Below, one piece after another: positions 25,106-35,086 of a DNA stretch of 64,000 nt. The translations under genes were made by a program, and so were the position numbers. The notes below the pieces were generated by a model. The model saw only the letters and a list, made by a program, of their open reading frames with translations. It ran no database searches and was not told where the DNA came from. The DNA comes from Clostridium sp. JN-9 (GTDB lineage: Bacteria > Bacillota > Clostridia > Clostridiales > Clostridiaceae), in contig NZ_CP035280.1 of NCBI RefSeq assembly GCF_004103695.1, forward strand, positions 2,976,001 to 3,040,000, in the 5' to 3' direction. The first letter of the stretch is position 1, and the number at the start of each line of letters is the position of its first letter.

Positions 25106-26644
25106 TTACATTGGCTTTCTAACCACATCTATAACAGTACCATCCCTGTACTCTACTACAGCAACAACCTTATCACTGGTTTCTATGGGCTTAGGCTTTC
25201 CTGTGATTTTCTCTGCCATTAGCTTTAATTCCTCTATTGGCATAACAGTGAGATTTGTTTTACTTAGTTTTTCTATAAGATCTTTTCTTAAAGGATTTAC
25301 TGCAATTCCTCTTTCTGTAACCAGTACGTCTATAGACTCTCCTGGTGTGGTTATAGTGGTTACCGCATCTTTGATTATGGGCAGTCTTGCCTTCATAAGA
25401 TTTGTAACTACAATTGACAGCTTTGCACCTGCAGCTGTATCACTATGACCGCCTGATCCTCCCATAATAACTCCATCTGATCCTGTTGTTACATTTACAT
25501 TAAAATTAGTATCAATTTCAGTTGCTCCAAGTATCATTACATCCAGGTTATTTACAACAGCTCCCTTATTATGAGGATTTCCATACATAGATCCTGACAT
25601 GCCCATATGTTTTGAATTATCCCTGTATGATTCAACTGCTTTAAGATCAAAGCATTGTACATCAAATATATTATTAAATAAACCTTCATTAAGCATATCC
25701 ACGATATAAGCTGTTACTCCTCCTGCTGCAAAACTTCCTACTATATTGTTTTTCTTCATGATTTTCTCCAACTCCACAGCAACTGCAAGTGAAGTCCCAC
25801 CAGCTCCGGTTTGAAATGACATACCGTCTTTTACCAGTCCAGAAGCTTCAATAACCTGTGAAGCCATTTTTGCAATTTTAAGTCCTACTGGATCCTTTGT
25901 TATTTTAGTGGTTCCGGATACGATACCTGCTGGATTACCTATAGAATCAACTTTTACTACATAGTCAACATATATTTGACTTATTTCTATGGGACATGCT
26001 GGATATGGTACTAAATTATCTGTAATAGCAATAACTTTATCCGCAAACATAGCATCACTTACAGCATAACCTAGAGAACCACAGGCAGATTTACCATAAA
26101 CTCCATTAATATTTCCGTATGTATCTGCAGTGGGTGCTGCAACAAAAGCTATGTCTATGTGTAAGTCTCCGCTTTCAATGGCTCTTGATCTTCCTCCATG
26201 TGTCATCATTACTGCAGGCTTTTTTAACAACCCATCAGAAACAGCTTTTGCAACTGGTCCTGAAATATAATTAGCATATATTCCAGTGACTACTCCGCTT
26301 TTAATATACTCAACTAATGGTTCATGTATTGGGAATATGGAACTGGCTGCTACAGTTATATCTTTAATTCCCCTCTTAGCCAGTGCATAAATAACATTAT
26401 TTAATATAAAATCTCCATTTCTCAGGTGATGATGAAATGATACACACATTCCATCCTTTAATTCAACTTTGTCTAAAGCCTCATCTATACTGTTTAATAC
26501 TTTATCTTCACCTGGCTTAACAGATTTTACTTTCACAGAAGATATATTTACTTCATTATAATTTGCAAATGCTCCCTGAAAGGGTTTAACTTTTCCATAG
26601 CCCTCTATGTATTCAGGTAACTTTCTCTGAAGTATATTTTTCAT
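25106..26644 (-). CDS. citF: citramalate lyase alpha subunit (acyl carrier transferase, CitF-like)
   Basis: A 512-residue CoA-transferase-family subunit that exchanges acetate on the acyl carrier subunit for citramalate. Motifs include MCVSFHHHLRNGDFILN, MMTHGGRSRAIESGDLHIDI, MGGSGGHSDTAAGAK and RGIAVNPLRKDL, all typical of citrate lyase alpha. Context (next to mesaconase and methylaspartate ammonia-lyase) shows that the true substrate is (S)-citramalate rather than citrate. GGAGG precedes the ATG. Confidence 0.93.
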   Translation of the reverse strand: MKNILQRKLPEYIEGYGKVKPFQGAFANYNEVNISSVKVKSVKPGEDKVLNSIDEALDKVELKDGMCVSFHHHLRNGDFILNNVIYALAKRGIKDITVAASSIFPIHEPLVEYIKSGVVTGIYANYISGPVAKAVSDGLLKKPAVMMTHGGRSRAIESGDLHIDIAFVAAPTADTYGNINGVYGKSACGSLGYAVSDAMFADKVIAITDNLVPYPACPIEISQIYVDYVVKVDSIGNPAGIVSGTTKITKDPVGLKIAKMASQVIEASGLVKDGMSFQTGAGGTSLAVAVELEKIMKKNNIVGSFAAGGVTAYIVDMLNEGLFNNIFDVQCFDLKAVESYRDNSKHMGMSGSMYGNPHNKGAVVNNLDVMILGATEIDTNFNVNVTTGSDGVIMGGSGGHSDTAAGAKLSIVVTNLMKARLPIIKDAVTTITTPGESIDVLVTERGIAVNPLRKDLIEKLSKTNLTVMPIEELKLMAEKITGKPKPIETSDKVVAVVEYRDGTVIDVVRKPM

Positions 26645-26674
26645 TTAAATTCCTCCTTATGGCTTAATAGTTTT

Positions 26675-27547
26675 CTATATAAGCCCAAGCATTTTTGCTA
26701 ATTCCACTGTAGTTACAGCTCTATTTATAACAGGTGCATCTACCATCTTACCATTTAACGAAAACACCCCCAAGCCCTTGCTAAAGGCTTCATCCCTGGC
26801 TTCTAACACCTTTATGCTATGCTGAATTTCCTCATCTGTTGGAGCCAGAACCTGGTGTATGGTATCTATCTGTCTTGGATTGATTGAAGCCTTACCAGTA
26901 AATCCAAGAGCCTTTGCTTTTTCAGTATCCTTTGCAAGGCCATCATAGTCATTTGTATCTGTAAATGGTGTATCTATAGCATCTACTTTTGCAGCTCTGC
27001 AGGCAGCTGATACTCTGTTTCGAGCATACAAAATTTCTTTTCCCTTCTTTGTTCTCTTTATGCCAAAGTCTAAAGTAAGATCTTCTGCCCCTAACAGCAC
27101 TGCTGATACCCTGTCTGAAGATTTAATAATATTGTAAACATTTTCAAGGCCATACGCAGTTTCAATAATAGGAATCAGTTTTATGCATTTTTCCTCAAAG
27201 TCTTCCTGGTTCTCAATTTCACTGAGCATTTTATCAATGGTTCTCAGCTGATCTTCAGTAGCCTTTGGTATCATTAATGAATCTGGTTTAACTCTTCCAA
27301 TTGCATCAATATCCTTTTTGCCATAATTCGTATCCAGAGGATTCACCCTGACAACCAGCTCAACTTTTGAAAAATCTAAGAACTTTATTGCTTCACTTAC
27401 TAAAGTTCTTGCACTGTCCTTTTCAGTAAGACTTACGGCATCCTCAAGGTCTAATATGACTGAATCAGCCCCAAGTATAGCAGCATTTTGAAGCATACCG
27501 GGATTATTGCCTGGCATAAAAAGCATTGTTCTTCTCAATTTTTTCAT
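26675..27547 (-). CDS. citE: citramalate lyase beta subunit (CitE-like)
   Basis: Cleaves the citramalyl thioester on the acyl carrier subunit to pyruvate plus acetyl thioester. The 290-residue HpcH/HpaI aldolase-family TIM barrel has LFMPGNNPGML, SVILDLEDAVSLTEKDSAR (metal and catalytic acid region), VRVNPLDT, IETAYGLENVYNI and LLGAEDLTLDFG. Located between citD and citF in the usual order. Confidence 0.95.
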   Translation of the reverse strand: MKKLRRTMLFMPGNNPGMLQNAAILGADSVILDLEDAVSLTEKDSARTLVSEAIKFLDFSKVELVVRVNPLDTNYGKKDIDAIGRVKPDSLMIPKATEDQLRTIDKMLSEIENQEDFEEKCIKLIPIIETAYGLENVYNIIKSSDRVSAVLLGAEDLTLDFGIKRTKKGKEILYARNRVSAACRAAKVDAIDTPFTDTNDYDGLAKDTEKAKALGFTGKASINPRQIDTIHQVLAPTDEEIQHSIKVLEARDEAFSKGLGVFSLNGKMVDAPVINRAVTTVELAKMLGLI

Positions 27548-27576
27548 TATAATTCACCTCAAATCTTTAATGGATT

Positions 27577-27840
27577 TTATTTTGCCCTGTCTATTGCAGT
27601 TTTCACTCTTGCCCTTATTGTATAATCCAGTGCTCCCTTATCCTGAGCCTTTACAGTAGCACTATGCACTCCAGCTTCATTTAAAGTATCCATAATAACC
27701 TTTCTTATCTGCTCTCCAAACTGTTTTTCCACTATGCTCTGAAGTTCCAGTTCAATTCCATTGTTTTCATTTGGCATAATCATTATTAATATATCATTAG
27801 ATTCTAAAGTGCCTGCTTTTGCAACTTTATTTATTTTCAT
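27577..27840 (-). CDS. citD: citramalate lyase gamma subunit (acyl carrier protein, CitD-like)
   Basis: The 87-residue acyl carrier of the lyase. The Ser in AGTLESNDILI (about residue 14) accepts the phosphoribosyl-dephospho-CoA group from CitX. The rest (VEKQFGEQIRKVI ... DKGALDYTIRARVKTAI) follows the CitD family pattern. It directly precedes citE. Confidence 0.94.
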   Translation of the reverse strand: MKINKVAKAGTLESNDILIMIMPNENNGIELELQSIVEKQFGEQIRKVIMDTLNEAGVHSATVKAQDKGALDYTIRARVKTAIDRAK

Positions 27841-27852
27841 TTACAGATCCTC

Positions 27853-28410
27853 CTATTTTAAAGAGTTTAAATATTCCTTCTGGCCGATTTCATACAGGTT
27901 ATTACCTTCACTGTCAATTACCACAACCACAGGAAGATTTTCAACTTCAAGCTTTCTTACGGCCTCTGATCCTAAATCCTCATAGGCTACAAGCTCTGCC
28001 TTTTTAACAGCTTTGCCCATCAATGCTGCAGCACCTCCAATAGCAGCAAAATAAACAGCTTTATTTTTAACCATAGATTCTACCACTTCTTTTGATCTTA
28101 ATCCTTTTCCTATCATTCCCTTAAGTCCAATATCCAGGAGTTCAGGTGCATATGGATCCATTCTATAGCTTGTAGTTGGTCCTGCTGATCCTATTGGTTC
28201 TCCAGGCTTTGCAGGTGTTGGCCCTACATAATATATTATTGCGTCTTTTACATCAAATGGAAGAGGTTTATTTTCATGCAGCAGATCTACTAATCTTTTA
28301 TGTGCAGCATCTCTTGCTGTATATATTGTTCCTGTTATTAATACACTGTCTCCAGCTTTTAATTCTTTTACTTTTTCTTCAGTTAATGGAGTTACTATTT
28401 TCTTTTCCAT
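27853..28410 (-). CDS. mesaconase (class I fumarase-type) beta subunit
   Basis: The 185-residue C-terminal-type subunit of the iron-sulfur fumarase family. With the alpha subunit encoded upstream it hydrates mesaconate to (S)-citramalate. Motifs: LITGTIYTARDAAHKRL, YVGPTPAKPGEPIGSAGPTT, SYRMD, MIGKGLRS and GGAAALMGKAV. A fumarase role cannot be excluded by motif alone; the pathway context supports mesaconate. Confidence 0.92.
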   Translation of the reverse strand: MEKKIVTPLTEEKVKELKAGDSVLITGTIYTARDAAHKRLVDLLHENKPLPFDVKDAIIYYVGPTPAKPGEPIGSAGPTTSYRMDPYAPELLDIGLKGMIGKGLRSKEVVESMVKNKAVYFAAIGGAAALMGKAVKKAELVAYEDLGSEAVRKLEVENLPVVVVIDSEGNNLYEIGQKEYLNSLK

Positions 28411-28427
28411 GCTATTATTCCCCTCCC

Positions 28428-29270
28428 CTAAAATTCTACTTCATCATGCCTTGTTACATGACAATTTATATTTACAGCTACAGGAAGTCCTGCTATATGT
28501 GTTGCATAAGTTTCTATATTTACTGCCAGGGCTGTGGTTAATCCGCCAAATCCCTGAGGTCCAATTCCAGTTTCATTTATTTTCTTAAGAAGTTCTTCTT
28601 CCAGGGATGCATAAAACTTATTATGATTTCTTTCTGATAAAGGTCTTATTAAAGCTCTTTTTGCAAGATTAGCAGCTTTGTCAAAAGTTCCCCCTATTCC
28701 TACTCCTACTACAATTGGAGGACAAGGATTGGGGCCGGCTTCCTTTACAACTTTTAATATGAAGTTTTTAACTCCCTCTAATCCATCTGCAGGTTTTAAC
28801 ATTTTTATCTGGCTCATGTTCTCAGAACCAAATCCCTTAGGTGCTACAGTTATTTTAAGCTTTTCACCTGGTACCACATCATAATATATTACTGCAGGAG
28901 TATTATCTTTAGTATTTACTCTGTTGAGGGGATCTTTAACTACAGATTTTCTTAAATATCCCTCTTCATATCCCTGTCTTACACCTTCATTAATAGCATC
29001 TTCAATGCTTCCACCCACAATGTGCACATCCTGGCCTAATTCAACAAAAACGCATGCCATTCCCGTATCCTGACACATTGGCATGTTTTCAGCTGCTGCT
29101 GTGTCTACATTATCCAGTATTTTATTTAATATTCCTTTTGCCATTGGCCACTTTTCATTATTTGAAGCTTCTTTTATTTTATTTTTAACATCTTCATTTA
29201 AATGTATATTGGAATTTATACACATTTTCTTTACTGCTTTCACTATTTCGGCTGTGTTTACCTCTTTCAT
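28428..29270 (-). CDS. mesaconase (class I fumarase-type) alpha subunit
   Basis: The 280-residue N-terminal-type subunit holding the 4Fe-4S cluster. Conserved Cys ligands lie in MCQDTGMACVF, GPNPCPPIVVGVGIGG and near the C-terminus in NINCHVTRH. The cluster would bind the mesaconate carboxylate, and the enzyme should be oxygen sensitive. It starts after an intergenic hairpin, so its level may be tuned separately from that of the mutase genes. Confidence 0.93.
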   Translation of the reverse strand: MKEVNTAEIVKAVKKMCINSNIHLNEDVKNKIKEASNNEKWPMAKGILNKILDNVDTAAAENMPMCQDTGMACVFVELGQDVHIVGGSIEDAINEGVRQGYEEGYLRKSVVKDPLNRVNTKDNTPAVIYYDVVPGEKLKITVAPKGFGSENMSQIKMLKPADGLEGVKNFILKVVKEAGPNPCPPIVVGVGIGGTFDKAANLAKRALIRPLSERNHNKFYASLEEELLKKINETGIGPQGFGGLTTALAVNIETYATHIAGLPVAVNINCHVTRHDEVEF

Positions 29271-29325
29271 GATTAATCCCTCCTCTAAAATTTTATTGAT
29301 ATACAGAAAGTAAATATAATGATTG

Positions 29326-29353
29326 AAAAGGCAGTTTAAATAAACTGCCTTTT
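29326..29353. terminator. intra-operon hairpin between mal and mesaconase genes
   Basis: AAAAGGCAGTTTA (29326-29338) pairs perfectly with TAAACTGCCTTTT (29341-29353), followed on the minus strand by TTTTCAATCATTAT. It looks like a weak terminator, which would lower expression of the downstream mesaconase and lyase genes, or an mRNA-stabilising stem. Confidence 0.65.
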
Positions 29354-29357
29354 ATAT

Positions 29358-30605
29358 TTATTTATTTTTTCTTCTGTTTATAAGCGCAAGGACTCTGTTC
29401 ATTTCGTTATTTACAATCATAAATCCTTCATCAACGCCCATTCCTGGTTTAGCAAGTACCTGCTTGGCACCGCAGGCCATTCCTATATTAGTAGTAACTT
29501 CTGCTGATCTATTGGTCTCGTTGCATGTTCCACCGCAATATGCTCCCATACCGTGTTTTTTACAGTACATAATTGCATCGGCAATATTATTTACTCCTCC
29601 TAAATCAGGAGTTTTAATCTGAACCATATGCCCTGCCTTATTATCTGTGAAGAACTTTACGTCATCTACAGTATTGCACCATTCATCTGCAACTAATTCA
29701 ACATTTATTCCTCTATTATCTAATTCAGCTCTTAAATCTCTTAATGCTTCCATTTGTTTTTGTCTGTCTTCTACGTCCATTGGTCCTTCAATTCTTAAAT
29801 GGAATGGTTTTGCTGCTTCTTCAAGAGTTTTGATGTAATCTGCCATTGCTTTTGTGTCACATTTAAAAGCTATTCCAATTGTTCCATATACATCTATGTG
29901 AAATATTGGGTTATAGTCTTCCCTTGTTCTTAATTTTAAAACTCTGTTTCTAAGCCATTTAACATATTCTAATAATTTTTCACCCTTTAAACCAAGCTTC
30001 TGCTCAACATTGTTAATTAAAGCGTGAGGCATTACATCTGCACCTTTAATTATCATTTTATCTACATTGTCATATCTGTCGTCACCAGACTGAGTGAATA
30101 TTGGTACAGCCTTTATTTCCTCTCCAGGATTATATTCATTTCTTATTACTTCAGCCATAGTTATCTTATGAGCTTTTGCCACAGCATCAAGAATAGCCTG
30201 AGTTATTCCATATCTTATTGCAGTATGTAATCTTTTGCCGTTAATATGCATTTTATCAAATTCTTCTGCTAATTCTTTAAAACTATCTAAATTTCTGCCA
30301 ATTAATTTTGGAGCAATTTCATTTTCTATTACAGGTATAAAATCCTTAGCAAGGAATAGTGGATCTCTTCCGCCTGCACCTGAGTACTGAACTGCAGCAC
30401 AGTCTCCATAAGCTACCTGACCGTCTTCAAGTACTATCATTACCGATATGGATTCTCCGGCCATTCTAACCTGAGTAAATCCATCTGTAACTGGCTCTCC
30501 GGTATATGTAAAACCATCATGACCGGCACCTTTCTTTATTGCCCTTTGATCATCAAAATAAAACCCTGTTCTTCCTGCAGAACAAACAACATCTGTAATT
30601 TTCAT
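29358..30605 (-). CDS. mal: methylaspartate ammonia-lyase
   Basis: Removes ammonia from (2S,3S)-3-methylaspartate to give mesaconate. The 415-residue enolase-superfamily protein is very close to the C. tetanomorphum enzyme. It keeps the catalytic His in VMPHALINNVE, the base Lys in HMVQIKTPDLGG, the Mg ligands (HIDVYG, RIEGPMD, VADEWCNT), and GGTCNET at the active site. The frame includes GTG at 30614, but the ATG at 30605 fits the family start MKI. This is the enzyme that names the pathway. Confidence 0.97.
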   Translation of the reverse strand: MKITDVVCSAGRTGFYFDDQRAIKKGAGHDGFTYTGEPVTDGFTQVRMAGESISVMIVLEDGQVAYGDCAAVQYSGAGGRDPLFLAKDFIPVIENEIAPKLIGRNLDSFKELAEEFDKMHINGKRLHTAIRYGITQAILDAVAKAHKITMAEVIRNEYNPGEEIKAVPIFTQSGDDRYDNVDKMIIKGADVMPHALINNVEQKLGLKGEKLLEYVKWLRNRVLKLRTREDYNPIFHIDVYGTIGIAFKCDTKAMADYIKTLEEAAKPFHLRIEGPMDVEDRQKQMEALRDLRAELDNRGINVELVADEWCNTVDDVKFFTDNKAGHMVQIKTPDLGGVNNIADAIMYCKKHGMGAYCGGTCNETNRSAEVTTNIGMACGAKQVLAKPGMGVDEGFMIVNNEMNRVLALINRRKNK

Positions 30606-30643
30606 GTCATCCACCTATCCTTTAATATATTTATTAAATTTAC

Positions 30644-30670
30644 CTGCATTTAACAACTTTTTAAATGCAG
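30644..30670. repeat. hairpin between glmE and mal
   Basis: CTGCATTTA (30644-30652) pairs with TAAATGCAG (30662-30670) in the 117-base gap between glmE and mal. No T run follows on the minus strand. Probably an mRNA processing or stability stem. Confidence 0.55.
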
Positions 30671-30722
30671 ATACTTTTCTTGGCACAATGTAATGTTTTT
30701 AATCCAAAGTATGCGATAATTC

Positions 30723-32180
30723 TTATTTCTTTTCAGGTCTTCCAATTAATTGACCTTTGCCAACTGCAAAAATGTCATCTATAGTCATTTGGAATGATAT
30801 TTCTCTGTTTTCATATTTTGCTCTCTCTGAAAGCTTTTTAGTATTATAATTTTTTAATTCCTCGGTAAAAGGCAGATTTCCAAAGTTCAGATATCTAACT
30901 GCACCATTATTATCTCTTGCAGGCATCATTATGCCGGAATTAAATTTACTTGGTGCAAATGGAACATCTACAATCCCTGATTCAAAACCTTTTACAGTTC
31001 CAACTGCTAAATCTCCATTGCCTAATTCTAACAATTTGTCAATTATGCACTTTGTTTCAGCCTTTATTATGGCCATTTCAGTTTCCAGCTCTTTTGACAT
31101 AGGAAGTCTTTGTCCCTGAAGCATATTTAATGCCATTTTTGTTGCCTTAATGCCTGCAGCATTTGCTTCTTTTGTTGGGATACCTAATGCTTCATGAGGA
31201 GTTTTTACAATTACCTTGGTTGCTCCTGCAAGTGCTGCTGTTGCAGCTCCTGTAGATATAACTCCAAAAGCTTTTGCTTCATCCTGAGGGAAGCCTCCCA
31301 TCCATTGATGAAATACTGTTGTTATATAAACATCATTATAACCATATTGCTTTAAGTATTCATTTATCTGCTCTTCAAGTGCTCTCAAAGCAGCCACGTC
31401 CTGAATTAAATTGCCGCATTGTCCATATCCAACTGTTATATTTTTTACACCTTGCTCAGCTGCAAGAAGGGTTTCTATTATTGCAACTGCATTTGATGTA
31501 CTTGGCGGCACCAGTGTTCCTGTTAATGGTCCAAATGGTTCTCTGTTTATTGAAACTCCATGTTCTTCATAATAACCCACTAATCTATCGCAGTACTGCC
31601 AGTCTAATAGTGATTTTTCAATTGATACATTTTTTGCATATGGAATATTGTATGATATTCCGCCGCCTTCATTTGATGTCCATCCTGATGCATGTATTAT
31701 TTCTGCCAGCAGCCTTGCATCTGGTGTACCGTGTCTTGCCTGTAAAGGTAAATCCAAAGCTTCAAATACCTGTCTGCATCCATGCACTCCATGATTTACT
31801 GCAGGAAATCCATTTAGTAGGGATCTTCCAGCAGCTAAGCTTTCCTTAATGCCTACTTCACACTCATCATATCTGTTCTGCCTTGTATAACTGTCTATAG
31901 TTGAAGGAAGTAAATCTGCCCCTCCTTCATTTTGTAAATGCTGAAGCAGTTCAATGTGTTCATTGATTAAAGCAACACCTGCTCTTGGCTGAGCCAGGGT
32001 AATACCTTTTTCTTTTGCATCCTTTAGTTTTGCTGGAAAACTTTTAGATGCAGGCACTTTTTTTAAATATTCAACAGCCTCATCTAAATTAACATCTTTA
32101 CCGGTTGGCCATTGATTAATAACTTCTTCTCTAACTTTAAAGAATTCCTCTTCAGTCCATTTTTTATTTTTAAGTTCCAT
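30723..32180 (-). CDS. glmE: glutamate mutase epsilon (catalytic) subunit
   Basis: Catalyses, with adenosylcobalamin bound between it and GlmS, the radical rearrangement of (S)-glutamate to (2S,3S)-3-methylaspartate. The 485-residue TIM barrel has the conserved substrate arginine regions ([43 protein letters not shown]) and the [11 protein letters not shown] block. Length agrees with known GlmE (about 483). It is third in the mutase set. Confidence 0.97.
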   Translation of the reverse strand: MELKNKKWTEEEFFKVREEVINQWPTGKDVNLDEAVEYLKKVPASKSFPAKLKDAKEKGITLAQPRAGVALINEHIELLQHLQNEGGADLLPSTIDSYTRQNRYDECEVGIKESLAAGRSLLNGFPAVNHGVHGCRQVFEALDLPLQARHGTPDARLLAEIIHASGWTSNEGGGISYNIPYAKNVSIEKSLLDWQYCDRLVGYYEEHGVSINREPFGPLTGTLVPPSTSNAVAIIETLLAAEQGVKNITVGYGQCGNLIQDVAALRALEEQINEYLKQYGYNDVYITTVFHQWMGGFPQDEAKAFGVISTGAATAALAGATKVIVKTPHEALGIPTKEANAAGIKATKMALNMLQGQRLPMSKELETEMAIIKAETKCIIDKLLELGNGDLAVGTVKGFESGIVDVPFAPSKFNSGIMMPARDNNGAVRYLNFGNLPFTEELKNYNTKKLSERAKYENREISFQMTIDDIFAVGKGQLIGRPEKK

Positions 32181-32192
32181 GAAAACTTCCTC

Positions 32193-33584
32193 CTATTCAA
32201 CTTTAACCAAGTATTTTTTCAATATTCTTACGGCCATATCAGGGTTGTCTTCAGCCAATAATCCCATAGCTGACATTATGTAAGTTTTATCTAGTAAAAA
32301 TTCAGGATTCATTGGCTTTAAATAATTAGGATTTGTATTATCAAAGGTACCAGCTTTCAATATATCTGCCGGATTTTTACTGTGTACTAATACTCCTCCT
32401 GTACCAATAAGATATTTTACTTCTAATAGGTCTTTTCCCTCCTGGGTGAATAAAACGCCCATTGGTGTATACATACTCTCTATGGTTCCCACATGTCTTT
32501 CCAGTGCAATTTCAGTTGATACTTTTGCCATTGCTTCATCAAATTTAATTTCAAGTTCTGTTTTAGGTACCATTTTGATATTTTCTGCTCTATATTTACA
32601 ATTTGCTTCCACATCAATACTTTTATCATTAAGGTATTTTTGAACTCTTCTTGTTCCTGCTGCTTCCCAGAGAGATACTGCCGAATATCTCATTCCCAAA
32701 TCACCTTCAACAGTTCGTTTTGCAAAAGGCTCTTCAAGTCCTCTCATGGTAACACCAGGTTTTGTAGGTTCTCCATCTGCTAAGGAATGTACATCTGTAG
32801 TGGCGCCGCCTATATCAACAACTATTAAGTCTCCTATTCCTGCTTCCTTATCACTGCCCTCACTAAGAACTCTGGCAGCCTTTAACACTGCTGCAGGTGT
32901 AGGCATAAGTATACCGTTTATATAATTTTCTGCTATTTTCATACCCTTTGCTTCTATTATTTTTTCCATAAATATCTGTCTTATTACTTCGCGGGCAGGT
33001 TCAACATTTAAAACGTTTAATTTAGGCATTACATTCTCAGTTATTCTATAAAAAATATTATTGCTTTTAAATATCTCTTCTATTTTATCTTGTGCAACTT
33101 TATTACCAGCTACTACAATAGGAAGCTTAACTCCATGCTGTGCCAGCATATTTGCATTGTGAATAATACACTCCTTATTTCCTCCATTTGTACCACCTGC
33201 AAGTAGTATAATATCTAGATTTGAATTTTTTATTTCTTCTATTTCTTTTCCTGTTAATTCATAGCTGTAAACTTTAAGCACTCTTGCTCCTGCACCTAAA
33301 GCCGCACGTTTTGCTGCTTCTGCTGTTAAATCAGGTACTAAACCAATAGCCACCATTTTTAATCCGCCTGCTGCAGAAGAACATGCAAATTTTTTTATAA
33401 AATTTACATGCTTATTTTCTATTTGTTTTTCTATTTTTTTAAATGCATTGTTAAAACCAACCATTATGTCGGTGTCTACGGTGGTAATATCCTTAGCTGT
33501 AGCCAGTATTTCTTCATTTTCTATATCTACAGCCGTAAGTTTAGTGTATGTGCTTCCAAAATCAATAAGCAAGTAAGCTTCCAC
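32193..33584 (-). CDS. glmL: GlmL, ASKHA-fold partner of glutamate mutase
   Basis: Encoded between the two mutase subunits in all known glm operons. The 463-residue protein has an actin/Hsp70-type ATPase fold: LLIDFGSTYTKLTAVD (phosphate 1), IVVDIGGATTDVHSLAD (phosphate 2) and YLIGTGGVLVHS. By analogy with diol dehydratase reactivase it probably exchanges damaged cobalamin. The frame reaches a TTG at 33605, but GGGAGTGAT lies just before the GTG at 33584, used here. Confidence 0.93.
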   Translation of the reverse strand: MEAYLLIDFGSTYTKLTAVDIENEEILATAKDITTVDTDIMVGFNNAFKKIEKQIENKHVNFIKKFACSSAAGGLKMVAIGLVPDLTAEAAKRAALGAGARVLKVYSYELTGKEIEEIKNSNLDIILLAGGTNGGNKECIIHNANMLAQHGVKLPIVVAGNKVAQDKIEEIFKSNNIFYRITENVMPKLNVLNVEPAREVIRQIFMEKIIEAKGMKIAENYINGILMPTPAAVLKAARVLSEGSDKEAGIGDLIVVDIGGATTDVHSLADGEPTKPGVTMRGLEEPFAKRTVEGDLGMRYSAVSLWEAAGTRRVQKYLNDKSIDVEANCKYRAENIKMVPKTELEIKFDEAMAKVSTEIALERHVGTIESMYTPMGVLFTQEGKDLLEVKYLIGTGGVLVHSKNPADILKAGTFDNTNPNYLKPMNPEFLLDKTYIMSAMGLLAEDNPDMAVRILKKYLVKVE

Positions 33585-33611
33585 TTCTATCACTCCCAAA
33601 TACAAGTTATG

Positions 33612-34022
33612 CTATGCTTCTATTTTTAGATCATGTTTTAAGTCCTTAACCCCAATCTCTGGATCAGATCCTGGCGGGTAAACTCTGTCAAATCCCATTG
33701 CTTTAAATTTATTGTAAGTATCTTCCCATTTCTGTTTACCTACTACAAGATTTCCACCAACATAAAGTAATATTCCTTTTAATCCTGCTTCATCACATTT
33801 TTCTCTAAGTCCTCTGCAATCTATTTCACCGTGTCCATATAGTGATGAAACCAAAATTGCTTCTGCATTAGTTTCAATTGCAGCATTTATAAAATCCTCT
33901 TGTGGAGAAAGAACTCCGATATTAATCACATTAAATCCTGCCTGTGTAAATACATGATTTAAAATTTTATTGCCCACTGCATGACAGTCTGAGCCTATTA
34001 CGCCTAATACTATTGTTTTCAT
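33612..34022 (-). CDS. glmS: glutamate mutase sigma subunit (B12-binding)
   Basis: The 136-residue cobalamin-binding subunit. The signature DCHAVG (Asp12, His14, Gly17) supplies the His that replaces dimethylbenzimidazole as lower ligand of cobalt, followed by [12 protein letters not shown] and [10 protein letters not shown] of the Rossmann-like B12 fold. It starts 20 bases after the regulator gene and precedes glmL. Confidence 0.97.
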   Translation of the reverse strand: MKTIVLGVIGSDCHAVGNKILNHVFTQAGFNVINIGVLSPQEDFINAAIETNAEAILVSSLYGHGEIDCRGLREKCDEAGLKGILLYVGGNLVVGKQKWEDTYNKFKAMGFDRVYPPGSDPEIGVKDLKHDLKIEA

Positions 34023-34042
34023 TAAAAAGGACCTCCTAAAGA

Positions 34043-35005
34043 TTATTTATTTAATTCAATAATTTTTGATTTAAGAGCTTTTACGGAATCATAATCAAGG
34101 CTGTATAAAAACTCTATTATTTCTTTATTGTCTGTATTTAACTGCATTATATCCTTATATCTGCCAGGTGAAACAATAAGAACATCTGATTTATTAATCA
34201 GATCACTCAGCTTATGCTTGTCTGTGGAATTTGTAAATTCTATGTTCAGGTTACCTAACCCGGCCTTTTCCAATGCATCTTTTACCTTAAACATAAATTC
34301 TTTTGATATGCATACAAATGCAAATTTTACATCATCTGAATATCTTGCTATCTTTACTATGGTTCCCATATCTGCATTAATAGCTACACCTAATACTTCT
34401 TTGTTAAAGCTTTTTATTAAATCCCTAACTTCATTAACATGATTAAATGTAGATATGATTATTTGTGATTCTTCAACTAATTTTTTAGTGGAAGAATTCA
34501 TATTTTGTAAGTCCCTAATTGTTAATGCCTTTACATTCATGTAAGTATTGTCACTTAACTGTTTGCTGAACATCTTAGCTTGTTCTATATTGCATTCTAT
34601 GTAAATGGCCTGGGTCTTCCTCATAAGTTCTTTTTTTTCTTTTACTCTTTTTATTACGATTTCTACAAATTCATCTGCATCCATACCTGTCTCTAATGCT
34701 TCTTCAAAACCTAAATCAACGAATTTGATTATTTTGTCTTTTATATTTTCTGCTTTCCAGGTATTAGCCTCTTCTGCCACAAAAGTGCCCTTTCCCTGAT
34801 ATGAACTCAATATGCCATCATGTTCTAATTCATTATAGCTTGTACTTACTGTATTCCTGCTGATTTTTAACTGTTCTGCCAGCTCTCTTTCAGTAGGCAT
34901 CTTGCTTCCAACTTTGAGAGATCCTTCTTTTATTAATCTGATTATTTCCTTTTTCACTTGTATGTATAATGGCACCCCGTTATTCTTAACTATTTCTATC
35001 CCCAT
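34043..35005 (-). CDS. GntR-family regulator of the glutamate fermentation operon
   Basis: A 320-residue regulator. Residues 1-75 form the GntR winged helix ([47 protein letters not shown]). The remaining 240 residues do not look like the usual FadR or HutC sensor domains; an alternating alpha/beta pattern ([45 protein letters not shown]) suggests a small-molecule binding fold resembling sugar- or amino acid-binding domains. First gene of the operon, with a palindrome at its own promoter, so autoregulation is likely. The effector (glutamate, methylaspartate or B12) is unknown. Confidence 0.88.
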   Translation of the reverse strand: MGIEIVKNNGVPLYIQVKKEIIRLIKEGSLKVGSKMPTERELAEQLKISRNTVSTSYNELEHDGILSSYQGKGTFVAEEANTWKAENIKDKIIKFVDLGFEEALETGMDADEFVEIVIKRVKEKKELMRKTQAIYIECNIEQAKMFSKQLSDNTYMNVKALTIRDLQNMNSSTKKLVEESQIIISTFNHVNEVRDLIKSFNKEVLGVAINADMGTIVKIARYSDDVKFAFVCISKEFMFKVKDALEKAGLGNLNIEFTNSTDKHKLSDLINKSDVLIVSPGRYKDIMQLNTDNKEIIEFLYSLDYDSVKALKSKIIELNK

Positions 35006-35031
35006 CTTATCACTCCCAAAGTTTAATGGAC

Positions 35032-35049
35032 CAATGGATTAATCCATTG
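35032..35049. promoter_or_regulatory. palindromic operator of the glutamate operon
   Basis: CAATGGATTAATCCATTG is a perfect 18-base palindrome located at about +2 to +19 of the predicted transcript, right after the -10 box. It is the best candidate for the binding site of the GntR regulator encoded first in the operon. Confidence 0.72.
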
Positions 35050-35057
35050 ACGTTTTT

Positions 35058-35086
35058 ATAATACCATTATATTTTAATTAGAGCAA
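35058..35086 (-). promoter_or_regulatory. sigma-A promoter of the glutamate fermentation operon
   Basis: On the minus strand TTGCTC (35081-35086) and TATTAT (35058-35063) are 17 bases apart. The region from 35087 to 35200 is AT-rich without other recognisable signals. Confidence 0.72.
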
